Of a DNA stretch of 64,000 bases, positions 8,239 through 16,572 are shown one piece after another. Below the pieces are notes generated by a model. The model saw only the letters and a program-made list of their open reading frames with translations. It was not told the DNA's origin and ran no database searches. The stretch is from an uncultured Cyclobacteriaceae bacterium. GTDB lineage: Bacteria > Bacteroidota > Bacteroidia > Cytophagales > Cyclobacteriaceae. The stretch is taken from contig CAKZRQ010000057.1 in NCBI GenBank assembly GCA_937146645.1, positions 166,510 to 230,509 of the forward strand. The letters are read 5' to 3'. Positions within the stretch are counted from its first letter, which is position 1, and each line of letters begins with the position of its first letter. The position numbers and the translations under genes were made by a program.

Positions 8239-10026
8239 CTAATTCCTTCTTGAATAATGCTGACTAATTAGTTTATTACTTGAATTTTTATACACAGTTT
8301 GCCCTTCCTTTATGGTTTCCAGAACCTGAATTTTGTTGATTTCAGTAGGATCAATTTTCAATGGATTGGAATCCAAAACAACGAAATCTGCGAGCTTACC
8401 AATCTCAATTGAGCCTTTGGAATCTTCTTCGAAATGCTGTTTGGCAGACCATATTGTTAAAGACTGAAGAGCTTCATAGGGAGTAATTCTTTGGTCGGGG
8501 CCTAAGATAAAACCACTTCTGGTAACCCTGTTTACGGTGGCGTCAAGCACCCTTAGAGAATTAGGGAAGGTAACGGGGGCATCATGATGAGAGGTTATGG
8601 TTCTCCCGGCGTCAATTACATCTCTGGTCGGAGAAATATAGGCCGCGCGTTCCTCACCGAGTACCGACTCTCGATGCCAATCTCCCCAATAATAGGTATG
8701 CATTGGAAACAGAGAGGGATAAATATCAAGCTCCACTATGGATGGGATTTGGTCTTTCCTAAGGGTTTGACCATGGATTAAAACTGCCCGATGATCTTCT
8801 AACCCTGTGGAATCCAAGGCTGATCGTACCGATCGGATCATTTGATCAATTGCAGCATCTCCATTCGCATGGAACATGATTTGCCAATTATTCACAAAGG
8901 CCGTTGTGATATAGCTTGTTACCATTCTATCAATAAGGATTTGGTAGCCCATATAGCAGCCTGTTTGCCCTGCAGGATTGACGTGGTAACATTTGCTCAA
9001 CCATGCCGTCTTCCCTTGTGGGGATCCGTCCAGAGTCAGTTTTACCCCTCCAATTCTGTAATGGTTCGTGTAACTTTTGTCAAGGGTATAATATTCAGTA
9101 CTCATCGCTTCCTTATTCCAAATAATATCTGGATAGGCCACAACATCAATAAAAAGTTTGTTTTGATCAGCCGCCATGGCCAGAGCGCTAGTATTGTCAG
9201 GAGTACTTCGACCATCTTGAGCGGTGGTATACCCATATCTCGCATATTCTTCCTGCCCGCTCTGTACACATCGCATTTGCACCTCCTCATCAGATTCACC
9301 GAGGACTGGTAGAACTGAATTAAAAAAAGCGGCCTCTTCCAATACTCCGTTGGGTACGCCATCAGCATCCCTACGAATTACGCCACCTTCAATCTCCGGG
9401 CTTTCTTTGGTAAGTCCAAAAAGCTCCAAAGCTTTAGAATTAACACAGGCCAAATGACCAGATTGGTGGACCAACACTACAGGTATTTCGGTTGAAATTT
9501 TATCCAAAATGTCCTTGGTTGGATGCTCTTTTTCTTCCAGTTGAGAATCGTCATATCCATTGGCCAAAATCATCCCAAATTTTCCGATAATGAATTGTCC
9601 CTTTTCAGAATCGATCCAAGACTTGACGCTCTCAACAAGACCATCATAATTTCCCCCTGGACCATCTGGAGGAGGAAGAATATTAGCTGCTAAGCCAGAG
9701 AGGAGTCCTACGTTGTAGATATGTCCATGTCCATCAATGAACCCAGGAAGTAAAGTGTGCCCCTGAAGATTTACTGTTTTGGCATCGAGATATTTGTCTT
9801 CAGCTTGGGCTAATGAACCAACGAATACAATCTTGCCATCTTCTTCCACCACAGCTTCAGCATACTCGGGTGATTCACCTGCCATGGTAATAATATCTCC
9901 ACCAGAATATATGGTTCGTTGAGCTGTGTTTTCTGCATTATCATTCGATAGTTGACCATAGCAGCCATTTAATAATACCGAGAGGAATAAAATCCACAGA
10001 CTATTTTCAAAACTCCACTTTTTCAT
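8239..10026 (-). CDS. Exported amidohydrolase (YtcJ / AepA-like metal-dependent hydrolase), lipoprotein
   Basis: This 595-residue protein belongs to the amidohydrolase superfamily, YtcJ-like branch. It starts MKKWSFENSLW and has LLNGC, a lipobox near residue 22, so it is probably periplasmic or surface-anchored. The metal-binding motif GFIDGHGHIYN gives the first two histidines. Further ligands are expected in FHANGDAAID, IHGQTL and TSHHDAP. The C-terminus has the composite beta-sandwich motif GKLADFVVLDSNPL. A TTG at 10035 would add three residues, but the ATG at 10026 is preceded by a GGAGAAG-type ribosome site and is preferred. The substrate is unknown; the group includes N-substituted formamide deformylase-like enzymes. 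Confidence 0.88.
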   Translation of the reverse strand: MKKWSFENSLWILFLSVLLNGCYGQLSNDNAENTAQRTIYSGGDIITMAGESPEYAEAVVEEDGKIVFVGSLAQAEDKYLDAKTVNLQGHTLLPGFIDGHGHIYNVGLLSGLAANILPPPDGPGGNYDGLVESVKSWIDSEKGQFIIGKFGMILANGYDDSQLEEKEHPTKDILDKISTEIPVVLVHQSGHLACVNSKALELFGLTKESPEIEGGVIRRDADGVPNGVLEEAAFFNSVLPVLGESDEEVQMRCVQSGQEEYARYGYTTAQDGRSTPDNTSALAMAADQNKLFIDVVAYPDIIWNKEAMSTEYYTLDKSYTNHYRIGGVKLTLDGSPQGKTAWLSKCYHVNPAGQTGCYMGYQILIDRMVTSYITTAFVNNWQIMFHANGDAAIDQMIRSVRSALDSTGLEDHRAVLIHGQTLRKDQIPSIVELDIYPSLFPMHTYYWGDWHRESVLGEERAAYISPTRDVIDAGRTITSHHDAPVTFPNSLRVLDATVNRVTRSGFILGPDQRITPYEALQSLTIWSAKQHFEEDSKGSIEIGKLADFVVLDSNPLKIDPTEINKIQVLETIKEGQTVYKNSSNKLISQHYSRRN

Positions 10027-10162
10027 CTTCTCCAAATTTGTTTGACCAAAAATTTCTTTCGGTCTCCATCTTGGAAACCAAATAGCCTTTTTAAGTTAAT
10101 AAATAGCCGCTTAATTATGAATCTGACTGAACCTCTCGGGGCATAGCTAATCTTTTAAGCAC

Positions 10163-10195
10163 AAAAAAAGCCCTTCTCGATGTCGAGAAGGGCTT
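10163..10195 (-). terminator. Rho-independent terminator of acnB
   Basis: A perfect 12-bp inverted repeat, AGCCCTTCTCGA (10169-10180) with TCGAGAAGGGCT (10183-10194), is followed on the minus strand by a U-run, the complement of the A-run 10163-10169. It lies about 20 nt after the acnB stop. Confidence 0.9.
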
Positions 10196-10216
10196 ATGTG
10201 TCAGTTCTGCTTTGGC

Positions 10217-13003
10217 TTATACAGCCGCTGCGCTAAGCTTCTTCATAGAAGGAGAGAACTTAGTTAATTGGATACCATCCACAGCTGCTTCATATTCTTC
10301 CATGGTAGGAGTTCGTCCCAAAATAGTGGAAAGAACTACTACTGGAGTAGAGGAAAGAAGGGATTCTCCCTTTTTCTCGTTTGAGTCTTTCACTACTCTA
10401 CCCTGGAATAGTCTCGTGGAGGTTGCCATTACTGTATCCCCTGGCTCAGCCTTTTCCTGATTACCCATGCAAAGGTTACAGCCCGGTCGCTCAAGGTAAA
10501 GCATGTTCTCATACTTAGTTCTTGCCAAGGCTTTAGGGTTGTCATCGTTGAACTCAAAGCCTGAGTATTTTCTAAGCACTTCCCAATCTCCTTCTTCTTT
10601 TAGCTCATCCACAATGTTATACGTAGGAGGGGCCACCACCAAAGGAGCTTTGAAGTCCACTTCCCCGTGGATTGCTTCAACATTTTTCAGCATTTGAGCG
10701 AGAATCTTCATATCACCTTTATGAACCATGCAAGATCCTACAAAACCAAGATCCACTTTCTTTTCTCCTCCATAATAAGAGAGAGGTCGGATAGTATCGT
10801 GCGTATATCTCTTTGATATATCATCATTATTCACATCTGGATCGGCGATCATTGGCTCAGCAATCTGATCAAGATCAACCACCACCTCAGCGTAATATTT
10901 TGCATTTTCATCAGGTCTCAAAGCTGGCTTTTTCCCGGATCTGATTTCATCGATGCGCTGGTTAGCTTTGTCGATCAGACCCTGAAGAACCTGCTTTTCA
11001 TTATCCATGCCCTTCTCGATCATGATCTGGATTCTGCCTTTGGCAATTTCCAACGATTCGATTAAGGTCTCGTCTTCCGAGATATTGATGGATGCCTTGG
11101 CCTTCATTTCTGCCGTCCAGTCGGTGAAGGTAAATGCCTGGTCAGCCGTCAGCGTACCAATATGCACCTCGATTACTCTTCCTTGGAAGACATTTTCACC
11201 ACCAAACTGCTTGAGCATTTGCTGCTGCGTAGCATGAACCACGTCCCTGAAGTCCATGAAGCTCCTCATTTTACCCTTGAAGGTCACCTTCACAGATTCT
11301 GGGATTGGCATCGATGCTTCACCTGTGGCTAGCGCCAAAGCTACGGTTCCCGAATCAGCGCCGAAAGCAACACCTTTTGACATTCTGGTGTGAGAGTCAC
11401 CACCAATAATAATTGCCCAATCATCGATCGTGATATCATTCAGAACTTTGTGAATCACATCAGTCATTGCATGGTATTGACCCTTGGGATCACGACCTGT
11501 AATCAGACCAAAGTCATTCATGAATTTCATCAGCTTTGGAATGTTCTCCTGTGCTTTGGTATCCCAAACTGAAGCTGTGTGGCAACCAGATTGGTAAGCT
11601 CCATCCACGATTGGAGAGATGACTGTAGCAGCCATGGATTCCAATTCCTGAGCCGTCATAAGACCTGTGGTGTCCTGGGAACCTACAATGTTTACCTCCA
11701 CTCTTGCATTTGATCCTGCATGAAGAGTTTTACCAGGAGTATTTCCAACGGCATTTTTATTGAATATCTTCTCAACGGCTGTTAGACCCTGGCCCTCATG
11801 CGAAATTTCTTTAGAAGGAGCGAAGACCACAGGAGCTTCAATTCCTAGAGTTTTAGCAGCGAATGTCTGAAGCTTCTTTCCGAATACCACAGCATAGGAT
11901 CCGCCAGCTTTAATAAATTCAACCTTCTGCGGAGTCAGTGCTGCAGAAATATCCATCAGCTCTTCATCGCCCTTATATAGCTTCTTCTCTTTCGTATTGA
12001 TGGTGAGTACAGTCCCAGTTTCAACTGAATACTTTTGCTCAAGAACAGGTTCTCCATCAGCATCCACAACGGTGTTGCCGTTTTCGTCCTTTTTCTTCAC
12101 CCAGTTTTTCAAGTCGATTCCAATTCCTCCGGTAACCCCAACAGTAGTCAGGAAGATCGGTGCGATTCCATTGGTACCGGCGATGATAGGAGCAATGTTG
12201 ATAAATGGAACATAAGGGCTGGCTTGAATTCCTGTCCAAAGTGCCACATTGTTTACACCGGACATTCTGGAAGAACCAACACCCATGGTACCTTTTTCAG
12301 CAATAAGCATCACGCGTTTATCAGGATGCTGAGCTTTTAAAGCCTTAAGTTCTTCCTGCATTTCTTTGTTATGCTCGAAGATACATTGACCGTGAAGCTC
12401 CCTATCGGATCTCGAGTGCGCATCCGCTCCTGGAGAAAGTAAATCAGTGGAGATATCTCCTGTTCCAGCGATGAAAGTTACTATTTCAATCTCCTCTTCC
12501 ACATCAGGAAGCTTAGTAAAGAACTCGGCATCAGCATAGCTCTCTAAAATATCTTTGGCGATGGCACTACCATTTTGGTATGCCTCAGCTAATCGCTCTG
12601 TGTCAGCATCATAAAGGAAAACTTGTGTCTTCAGAACTTTGGCCGCTTGGCTAGCAATAACCTCGTCATTCCCTAAAGCCAAATCCAATAACACTTTAAT
12701 GGATGGCCCACCCTTCATATGCGAAAGAAGTTCGAAAGCAAAATCCGTTTTGATCTCCTCCAGCTGGACTTGTCCAAGAATAATTTCTTTTAAAAATTCA
12801 GCCTTTACACCTGCAGCTGGAGTAGTTCCCGGAAGTACATTATAAATCAGAAAATTGAGTGAGTCTTCTCGATACTGGTTATCACTATCTGTGATCTGTG
12901 TGATAATCTCGCTGAGTAAATCCGCATCATCGATCGGCTTTGGGTGAAGACCCTGACCTTTTCTCTCTTCTATTTCCTGTAGGTATTCCTGGTATCTGCT
13001 CAT
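10217..13003 (-). CDS. acnB: Aconitate hydratase B / 2-methylisocitrate dehydratase
   Basis: This 928-residue AcnB interconverts citrate and isocitrate in the TCA cycle and can dehydrate 2-methylisocitrate. The B-type order is visible: an N-terminal HEAT-like domain (MSRYQEYLQEIEERK) comes first, then the swivel domain, then the catalytic core. The [4Fe-4S] ligands are in VGSCMVHKGDM and in GCNLCMGNQEKAEPG. Substrate-binding loops include QSGCHTASVWD and GGDSHTRMS. The length is slightly above that of E. coli AcnB (865). The gene is alone, with its own terminator and a putative TATCTTTG promoter element 127 nt upstream. The leader contains a 7-bp hairpin close to the start. Confidence 0.97.
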   Translation of the reverse strand: MSRYQEYLQEIEERKGQGLHPKPIDDADLLSEIITQITDSDNQYREDSLNFLIYNVLPGTTPAAGVKAEFLKEIILGQVQLEEIKTDFAFELLSHMKGGPSIKVLLDLALGNDEVIASQAAKVLKTQVFLYDADTERLAEAYQNGSAIAKDILESYADAEFFTKLPDVEEEIEIVTFIAGTGDISTDLLSPGADAHSRSDRELHGQCIFEHNKEMQEELKALKAQHPDKRVMLIAEKGTMGVGSSRMSGVNNVALWTGIQASPYVPFINIAPIIAGTNGIAPIFLTTVGVTGGIGIDLKNWVKKKDENGNTVVDADGEPVLEQKYSVETGTVLTINTKEKKLYKGDEELMDISAALTPQKVEFIKAGGSYAVVFGKKLQTFAAKTLGIEAPVVFAPSKEISHEGQGLTAVEKIFNKNAVGNTPGKTLHAGSNARVEVNIVGSQDTTGLMTAQELESMAATVISPIVDGAYQSGCHTASVWDTKAQENIPKLMKFMNDFGLITGRDPKGQYHAMTDVIHKVLNDITIDDWAIIIGGDSHTRMSKGVAFGADSGTVALALATGEASMPIPESVKVTFKGKMRSFMDFRDVVHATQQQMLKQFGGENVFQGRVIEVHIGTLTADQAFTFTDWTAEMKAKASINISEDETLIESLEIAKGRIQIMIEKGMDNEKQVLQGLIDKANQRIDEIRSGKKPALRPDENAKYYAEVVVDLDQIAEPMIADPDVNNDDISKRYTHDTIRPLSYYGGEKKVDLGFVGSCMVHKGDMKILAQMLKNVEAIHGEVDFKAPLVVAPPTYNIVDELKEEGDWEVLRKYSGFEFNDDNPKALARTKYENMLYLERPGCNLCMGNQEKAEPGDTVMATSTRLFQGRVVKDSNEKKGESLLSSTPVVVLSTILGRTPTMEEYEAAVDGIQLTKFSPSMKKLSAAAV

Positions 13004-13023
13004 AAATGATATTTTAATTTTCC

Positions 13024-13042
13024 AGTGTTTCCTATAAACACT
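13024..13042. promoter_or_regulatory. Short inverted repeat in the acnB leader
   Basis: The 7-bp perfect inverted repeat AGTGTTT (13024-13030) / AAACACT (13036-13042) with a 5-nt spacer lies 20 nt upstream of the acnB start codon. It could be a protein-binding dyad or a small mRNA hairpin near the ribosome site. There is no experimental or comparative support within the window. Confidence 0.35.
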
Positions 13043-13129
13043 TTTATGATTATTTGCTTCAAAAACAACCTCAGAGCCAAACTAGTTCACGGTTTTTGAG
13101 CCTTCAGAAAGGCCTACTCTTTGGGACTG

Positions 13130-13137
13130 CAAAGATA
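13130..13137 (-). promoter_or_regulatory. Putative -7 element for acnB
   Basis: On the minus strand the bases read TATCTTTG followed by CA, matching the Bacteroidota -7 consensus TAnnTTTG. No clear TTG is seen at -33. If used, the leader is about 120 nt. Confidence 0.4.
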
Positions 13138-13167
13138 CTTATCTTTTTGAAAAAGAGCTAGAGCAGT

Positions 13168-13986
13168 TCAAAGTCCTGACTGTAATTCTAAGATGTCTAC
13201 ACGATAAATCTCGTCTGGAAATTCCCGATAGGGATCGTACATCGCTTTCCCTATGTCATACATTTCAAGAGCTGTATTTAGAAAATCCTTTGCTTTTGCT
13301 TTATTTCCAGCCAGGAGATGGGCCTTGGCCGAATAGAAATAGGCTTCACTGATTTCATCATAGGCGTTTTGAGTTTCCAAAGCCGCCAAAGCTTTTTCAG
13401 GCTGGTTCATCTCAAGATACAAGACCCCAAGATGTAAATAATCGTAGACCCCCTGGTAATACTCCGGATCATTCATGCACCTTTCGATGATCTGAAGTGC
13501 CTTTTTGGAATCTCCAAGGCCCTTGTAACATAGCCCTTTCAGGATGTTGAGGTGATATTTTCCATCGCCTGTGGTCCCTAAGTCATAGTCGACTAATGTG
13601 TCAAGACTGTCAATGTCGGCGATGGCTTTTTCGTAATTATGGGCAAAAAACCAGTGATACCATCCCCTCCAACCGAGATGTCTCTCCGGTGAAATTTCAA
13701 CAGCTTGATCAATTAGCTTTTTCCATTCCGGCAGCATCCCTCGCTTGGCATAGTTTACTGAAAGCTCAAAATAGGCCATGTCAAAAGTTGGGCATAGTTC
13801 TATGGCCTTCAATAGGCTCTTTTGGAACTTTAAATCACCGCTGTAATTGGTCATGGCTTTTTCGGTCTCCCTGCAGGCTTTAAAGCAATCGGAACCTTCT
13901 TCGTACAGGTAACAATTCACTTGGGCTATGAGGTTGGTAGAGCTCACCATCAGTAGAATCATGAGAAGTACTTTATGATTTCTCAT
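13168..13986 (-). CDS. Secreted TPR-repeat protein
   Basis: This 272-residue protein has an N-terminal signal peptide (MRNHKVLLMILLMVSS..IAQ) and several degenerate tetratricopeptide units. Examples are KSLLKAIELCPTFDMAYFELS, DYLHLGVLYLEMNQPEKALA and AYFYSAKAHLLAGNKAKAK. It also has four cysteines near the N-terminus. It is probably a periplasmic protein-protein interaction scaffold. It overlaps the upstream 13983-14516 lipoprotein gene by 4 nt, so the two are translationally coupled and may act together. No enzymatic motif is seen. Confidence 0.8.
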   Translation of the reverse strand: MRNHKVLLMILLMVSSTNLIAQVNCYLYEEGSDCFKACRETEKAMTNYSGDLKFQKSLLKAIELCPTFDMAYFELSVNYAKRGMLPEWKKLIDQAVEISPERHLGWRGWYHWFFAHNYEKAIADIDSLDTLVDYDLGTTGDGKYHLNILKGLCYKGLGDSKKALQIIERCMNDPEYYQGVYDYLHLGVLYLEMNQPEKALAALETQNAYDEISEAYFYSAKAHLLAGNKAKAKDFLNTALEMYDIGKAMYDPYREFPDEIYRVDILELQSGL

Positions 13987-14516
13987 GGTAGAATGTCTGT
14001 TATTTTCCCGTCCTGAATTCTGAAAGTGAGATAGCGAGTGTAATCTAATTTGGTTCCACCTTCATCCAAAATATCCCAACCTTCCAGGGATTTGGTGATA
14101 CCAAAAATCTGAGAGCTCAGCTCTTCACTGAAGGTCTTGAGTTCATAATTCTCATCCATTTCTATCATCCTGAATCGTCCCGTTTTGCCTTCGCAATTCA
14201 CGATAAATCGGATGGTGATAAACCCATTTTCGGGAGTAGAAGAAGGCTTGAAGCGTTCTTGAAATTCATTTGTGATGGTAGGCTTCTCCCCCTGAATGCT
14301 CAAATATTTATGATGAAAATGGGCATAGACAAAGTCTTCATGACAGACTTCAAAAGATAGGGTATCGATTGAAGGATCAAATTCGATAAGACCAATGTGT
14401 TTCGGGAGGGTGTCGTTGATGACCGGCTTTTCTACTGGTGGTTCTGCCTTTTGCTCCTTCGAACCACAGGCAATAAGGAGATAGAAGGCAAAGAGAAATA
14501 AGGTGTTTTTCTTCAA
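13983..14516 (-). CDS. Lipoprotein, possibly with a TonB-C-terminal-like domain
   Basis: This 177-residue lipoprotein has the signal MKKNTLFLFAFYLLIAC, with Cys17. A proline-rich linker follows (KAEPPVEKPVIND). The central block GFITIRFIVNCEGKTGRF, followed later by YLTFRIQDGKI, resembles the strand-helix-strand layout of TonB C-terminal (energy-transducer-like) domains common in Bacteroidota lipoproteins, but the match is by eye only. It sits first in a pair with the TPR protein, with a 4-nt overlap. The role is unknown. Confidence 0.65.
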   Translation of the reverse strand: MKKNTLFLFAFYLLIACGSKEQKAEPPVEKPVINDTLPKHIGLIEFDPSIDTLSFEVCHEDFVYAHFHHKYLSIQGEKPTITNEFQERFKPSSTPENGFITIRFIVNCEGKTGRFRMIEMDENYELKTFSEELSSQIFGITKSLEGWDILDEGGTKLDYTRYLTFRIQDGKITDILP

Positions 14517-14552
14517 TTCTTGAAGCGTTTTGAGGTGGTAATTGATCAGTTT

Positions 14553-14801
14553 TCAGTTGAGATTTCTCTTCTCCAATTCCTTTTTGAGAGCGGCCTGCTG
14601 TTTCGGTTTTTTGAGGAATAAGTAAATCAAGAAAAGTGGGACAATCATAAAGAAACCCAGCGAATCAGCAAGGATACCGAAGATGATTATCCCGATCAGG
14701 AAACCTATAAAGAAAGCATCAAAAATGGGTGAAGGCTTATTATTCTTTGCATAGTCCAGGAGCTCCTCGTCGCTCAGTTTAGAGAGTTCATCTACATTCA
14801 T
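14553..14801 (-). CDS. Small membrane protein with two predicted TM segments
   Basis: This is a protein of about 82 residues from the ATG at 14801; a TTG at 14837 would add 12 residues and is less likely. A short acidic helix (LSKLSDEELLDYAKN) precedes two closely spaced hydrophobic segments (FFIGFLIGIIIFGIL and FFMIVPLFLIYLFL), and the C-terminus is strongly basic (KKPKQQAALKKELEKR). It is probably an inner-membrane protein of unknown function. It lies upstream of the lipoprotein/TPR pair in the same direction. Confidence 0.6.
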   Translation of the reverse strand: MNVDELSKLSDEELLDYAKNNKPSPIFDAFFIGFLIGIIIFGILADSLGFFMIVPLFLIYLFLKKPKQQAALKKELEKRNLN

Positions 14802-14938
14802 ACCCTTCGATTTTTTCAGATCAACATTAAGTGGCAAGCTGAGTAACCAATTTAGTCAAAATTCTAACTGTTCGGCTAGGAATCCAGATGTACGTCAAAA
14901 TCATTTTTTGATACGAGAATAAAAAACTGAATTTATTT

Positions 14939-14991
14939 GGAACAATCGTTCTGGTATTTCTATTATTATATTCGGAACGATCGTTCTGGTA
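14939..14991. promoter_or_regulatory. Twin palindromic operators bracketing the SDR promoter
   Basis: Two copies of an 18-nt sequence, GGAAC-A/G-ATCGTTCTGGTA, occur at 14939-14956 and 14974-14991. Their dyads are GAACAATCGTTC (14940-14951, one mismatch) and GAACGATCGTTC (14975-14986, perfect). The centres are 35 bp apart. A TATATTCG sequence resembling the -7 element lies at 14967-14974, so the copies would cover the -33 and start-site regions. This is the expected architecture for repression by the TetR regulator encoded at 15853. Confidence 0.75.
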
Positions 14992-15017
14992 TTACATCAA
15001 AATAAAATTCTAAAGAA

Positions 15018-15773
15018 ATGAGTAAGCTAAATGGAAAAGTTGCCGTGGTTACAGGAGGTAATAGCGGTATAGGTTATGCTTCAGCTGCAGAGCTGAAAAG
15101 TCAAGGTGCATCAGTGGTGATCACTGGTAGAAATTCAGAGAAGGTGCAAGCGGCCGCCGAGGAGCTGGGCGTTACAGGTATCGTGGCAGATGTGAGTGAC
15201 CTGTCTGCTATTGACTCTCTCGTAGAGCAAATAAAAGGAGAATTTGGTACGGTAGATATACTTTTTGTTAACGCTGGAATATTCCAACCAGCACCTGTAA
15301 GTCAAATCTCAGAAGAAATGTTTGACCATCAAATGGGTATAAATTTCAAAGGGGCTGTTTTTACCATTGAGAAATTCTTGTCTATCCTAAAGGACGGAGC
15401 CTCTATCATCAACTTATCTTCGGTGAATGCCTACACCGGAATGCCGAACACCGCCGTGTATGCCGCATCCAAAGCCGCATTAAATTCTTATACGAGAACA
15501 GCTGCGACTGAATTGGCGCCAAGAAAAATCAGAGTGAATGCCGTGAATCCAGGACCGGTTTATACCCCGATTTTCGGAAAAACGGGAATGTCTGAAGAGC
15601 AGATGAATGGCTTTGCGGAAGCTATGCAAAATCGAATTCCACTTAAGAGATTCGGACAGCCAGAAGATATTAGTAAGCTGGTTGCTTTTCTTGCATCCGA
15701 TGATGCTTCTTTCATCACAGGAGCTGAATACAATATCGATGGAGGAATTAACGTAAATCCTTTAGTGGCTTAA
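15018..15773 (+). CDS. SDR-family NAD(P)-dependent oxidoreductase
   Basis: This is a classical short-chain dehydrogenase/reductase of 251 residues. The nucleotide-binding loop is TGGNSGIG (about residues 12-19), the NAG motif is in FVNAGIF, the catalytic serine is in IINLSSVNA, and the YAASK pair supplies Tyr and Lys. The C-terminal ITGAEYNIDGG is typical. The gene is followed 79 nt later by a TetR regulator and preceded by twin palindromes, so it is probably induced by a small molecule, perhaps an aldehyde, ketone or quinone. The substrate is not predictable. Confidence 0.92.
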   Translation: MSKLNGKVAVVTGGNSGIGYASAAELKSQGASVVITGRNSEKVQAAAEELGVTGIVADVSDLSAIDSLVEQIKGEFGTVDILFVNAGIFQPAPVSQISEEMFDHQMGINFKGAVFTIEKFLSILKDGASIINLSSVNAYTGMPNTAVYAASKAALNSYTRTAATELAPRKIRVNAVNPGPVYTPIFGKTGMSEEQMNGFAEAMQNRIPLKRFGQPEDISKLVAFLASDDASFITGAEYNIDGGINVNPLVA

Positions 15774-15818
15774 AAAATTTGGGTGGTATTGGAATGATGA
15801 TTCCAGTAAGATAAATTT

Positions 15819-15842
15819 GTGGGAGCGGGAAACCGCTTCCAC
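15819..15842 (+). repeat. Hairpin just upstream of the TetR start
   Basis: The sequence GTGGGAGCGG (15819-15828) pairs with CCGCTTCCAC (15833-15842), with one G-T wobble and a GAAA tetraloop, ending 10 nt before the ATG at 15853. There is no U-run, so it is not a standard terminator. It may limit translation of the regulator or mark a processing site. Confidence 0.45.
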
Positions 15843-15852
15843 AATTAAAAAT

Positions 15853-16434
15853 ATGCCTAGAGTTAAACTATTTGATGAGCAAGAAGTGCTTGAGAAAGCC
15901 ATGAATCTGTTTTGGAAGCAGGGCTATTCTGCCACGTCCATCCAGGATTTGGTGAATCATTTAGGAATTAATCGGGCAAGTATTTATGATACTTTTGGCG
16001 ATAAGGAAGAACTTTTTCTTCAAGCCTTTCAAAACTATCGAAGAATAAACAAGGACGGCATTTCTCGATTCCTGGAGCGAGAATCAGATGTGAAATCTGG
16101 CCTCCAGAAACTTTTTAAAGCCGCAATTGAAGAAGCGATAAGTGATCAGGATCGCAAAGGTTGCTTTGTGGTGAACACTACAACGGAGCTTATTCCTGGA
16201 GATGGTCAGATTGCCAAAATGATAGAAGAAAATCAAAAGGCATTCGAATCAGTTTTCTTAGACTATTTGGAAGAAGGAGATAAGGCAGGGCAGTTTTCCT
16301 CAGGCAAAGACCTGAGAGCCATTGCCACTTTACTATTCACCCTTTACAATGGCATCAAAGTGGTTTCCAAGGTGTCGAATGATCAAGAAGCCTTAATGAA
16401 ATCCGTGGATCAGGTTTTGACCTTGCTGGATTAA
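15853..16434 (+). CDS. TetR/AcrR-family transcriptional regulator
   Basis: This 193-residue regulator starts at the ATG of MPRVKLFDEQEVLEKAM. A TTG at 15817 would add 12 residues but starts inside a hairpin, so it is rejected. The N-terminal helix-turn-helix reads YSATSIQDLVNHLGINRASIYDTFGDKEELF, the TetR signature. The C-terminal half is the ligand and dimer domain. It lies downstream of the SDR gene in the same direction, and two palindromes precede the SDR. The likely role is repression of the SDR and of itself, relieved by the SDR substrate or a related compound. Confidence 0.92.
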   Translation: MPRVKLFDEQEVLEKAMNLFWKQGYSATSIQDLVNHLGINRASIYDTFGDKEELFLQAFQNYRRINKDGISRFLERESDVKSGLQKLFKAAIEEAISDQDRKGCFVVNTTTELIPGDGQIAKMIEENQKAFESVFLDYLEEGDKAGQFSSGKDLRAIATLLFTLYNGIKVVSKVSNDQEALMKSVDQVLTLLD

Positions 16435-16572
16435 GTGGGCTGATTCTGTTTTTACCCCCATTTTCCCGCAAGAACAGTTTTTGACTCACCCGTCCTATTT
16501 TATTTTTCAAAGGAAGAAAACTTTCTTTTTTTAACTAGGCTTATTACATCAAGTCTAACCTTTCAATTGCTA

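Noticed and set aside
8842..9312. 156-codon open frame on the plus strand
   Set aside because: It lies wholly inside the amidohydrolase gene on the other strand and shows no recognisable domain or start context.
15817..15852. TTG start for the TetR regulator
   Set aside because: It falls in a hairpin and adds residues with no family support; the ATG at 15853 begins at the normal TetR N-terminus.
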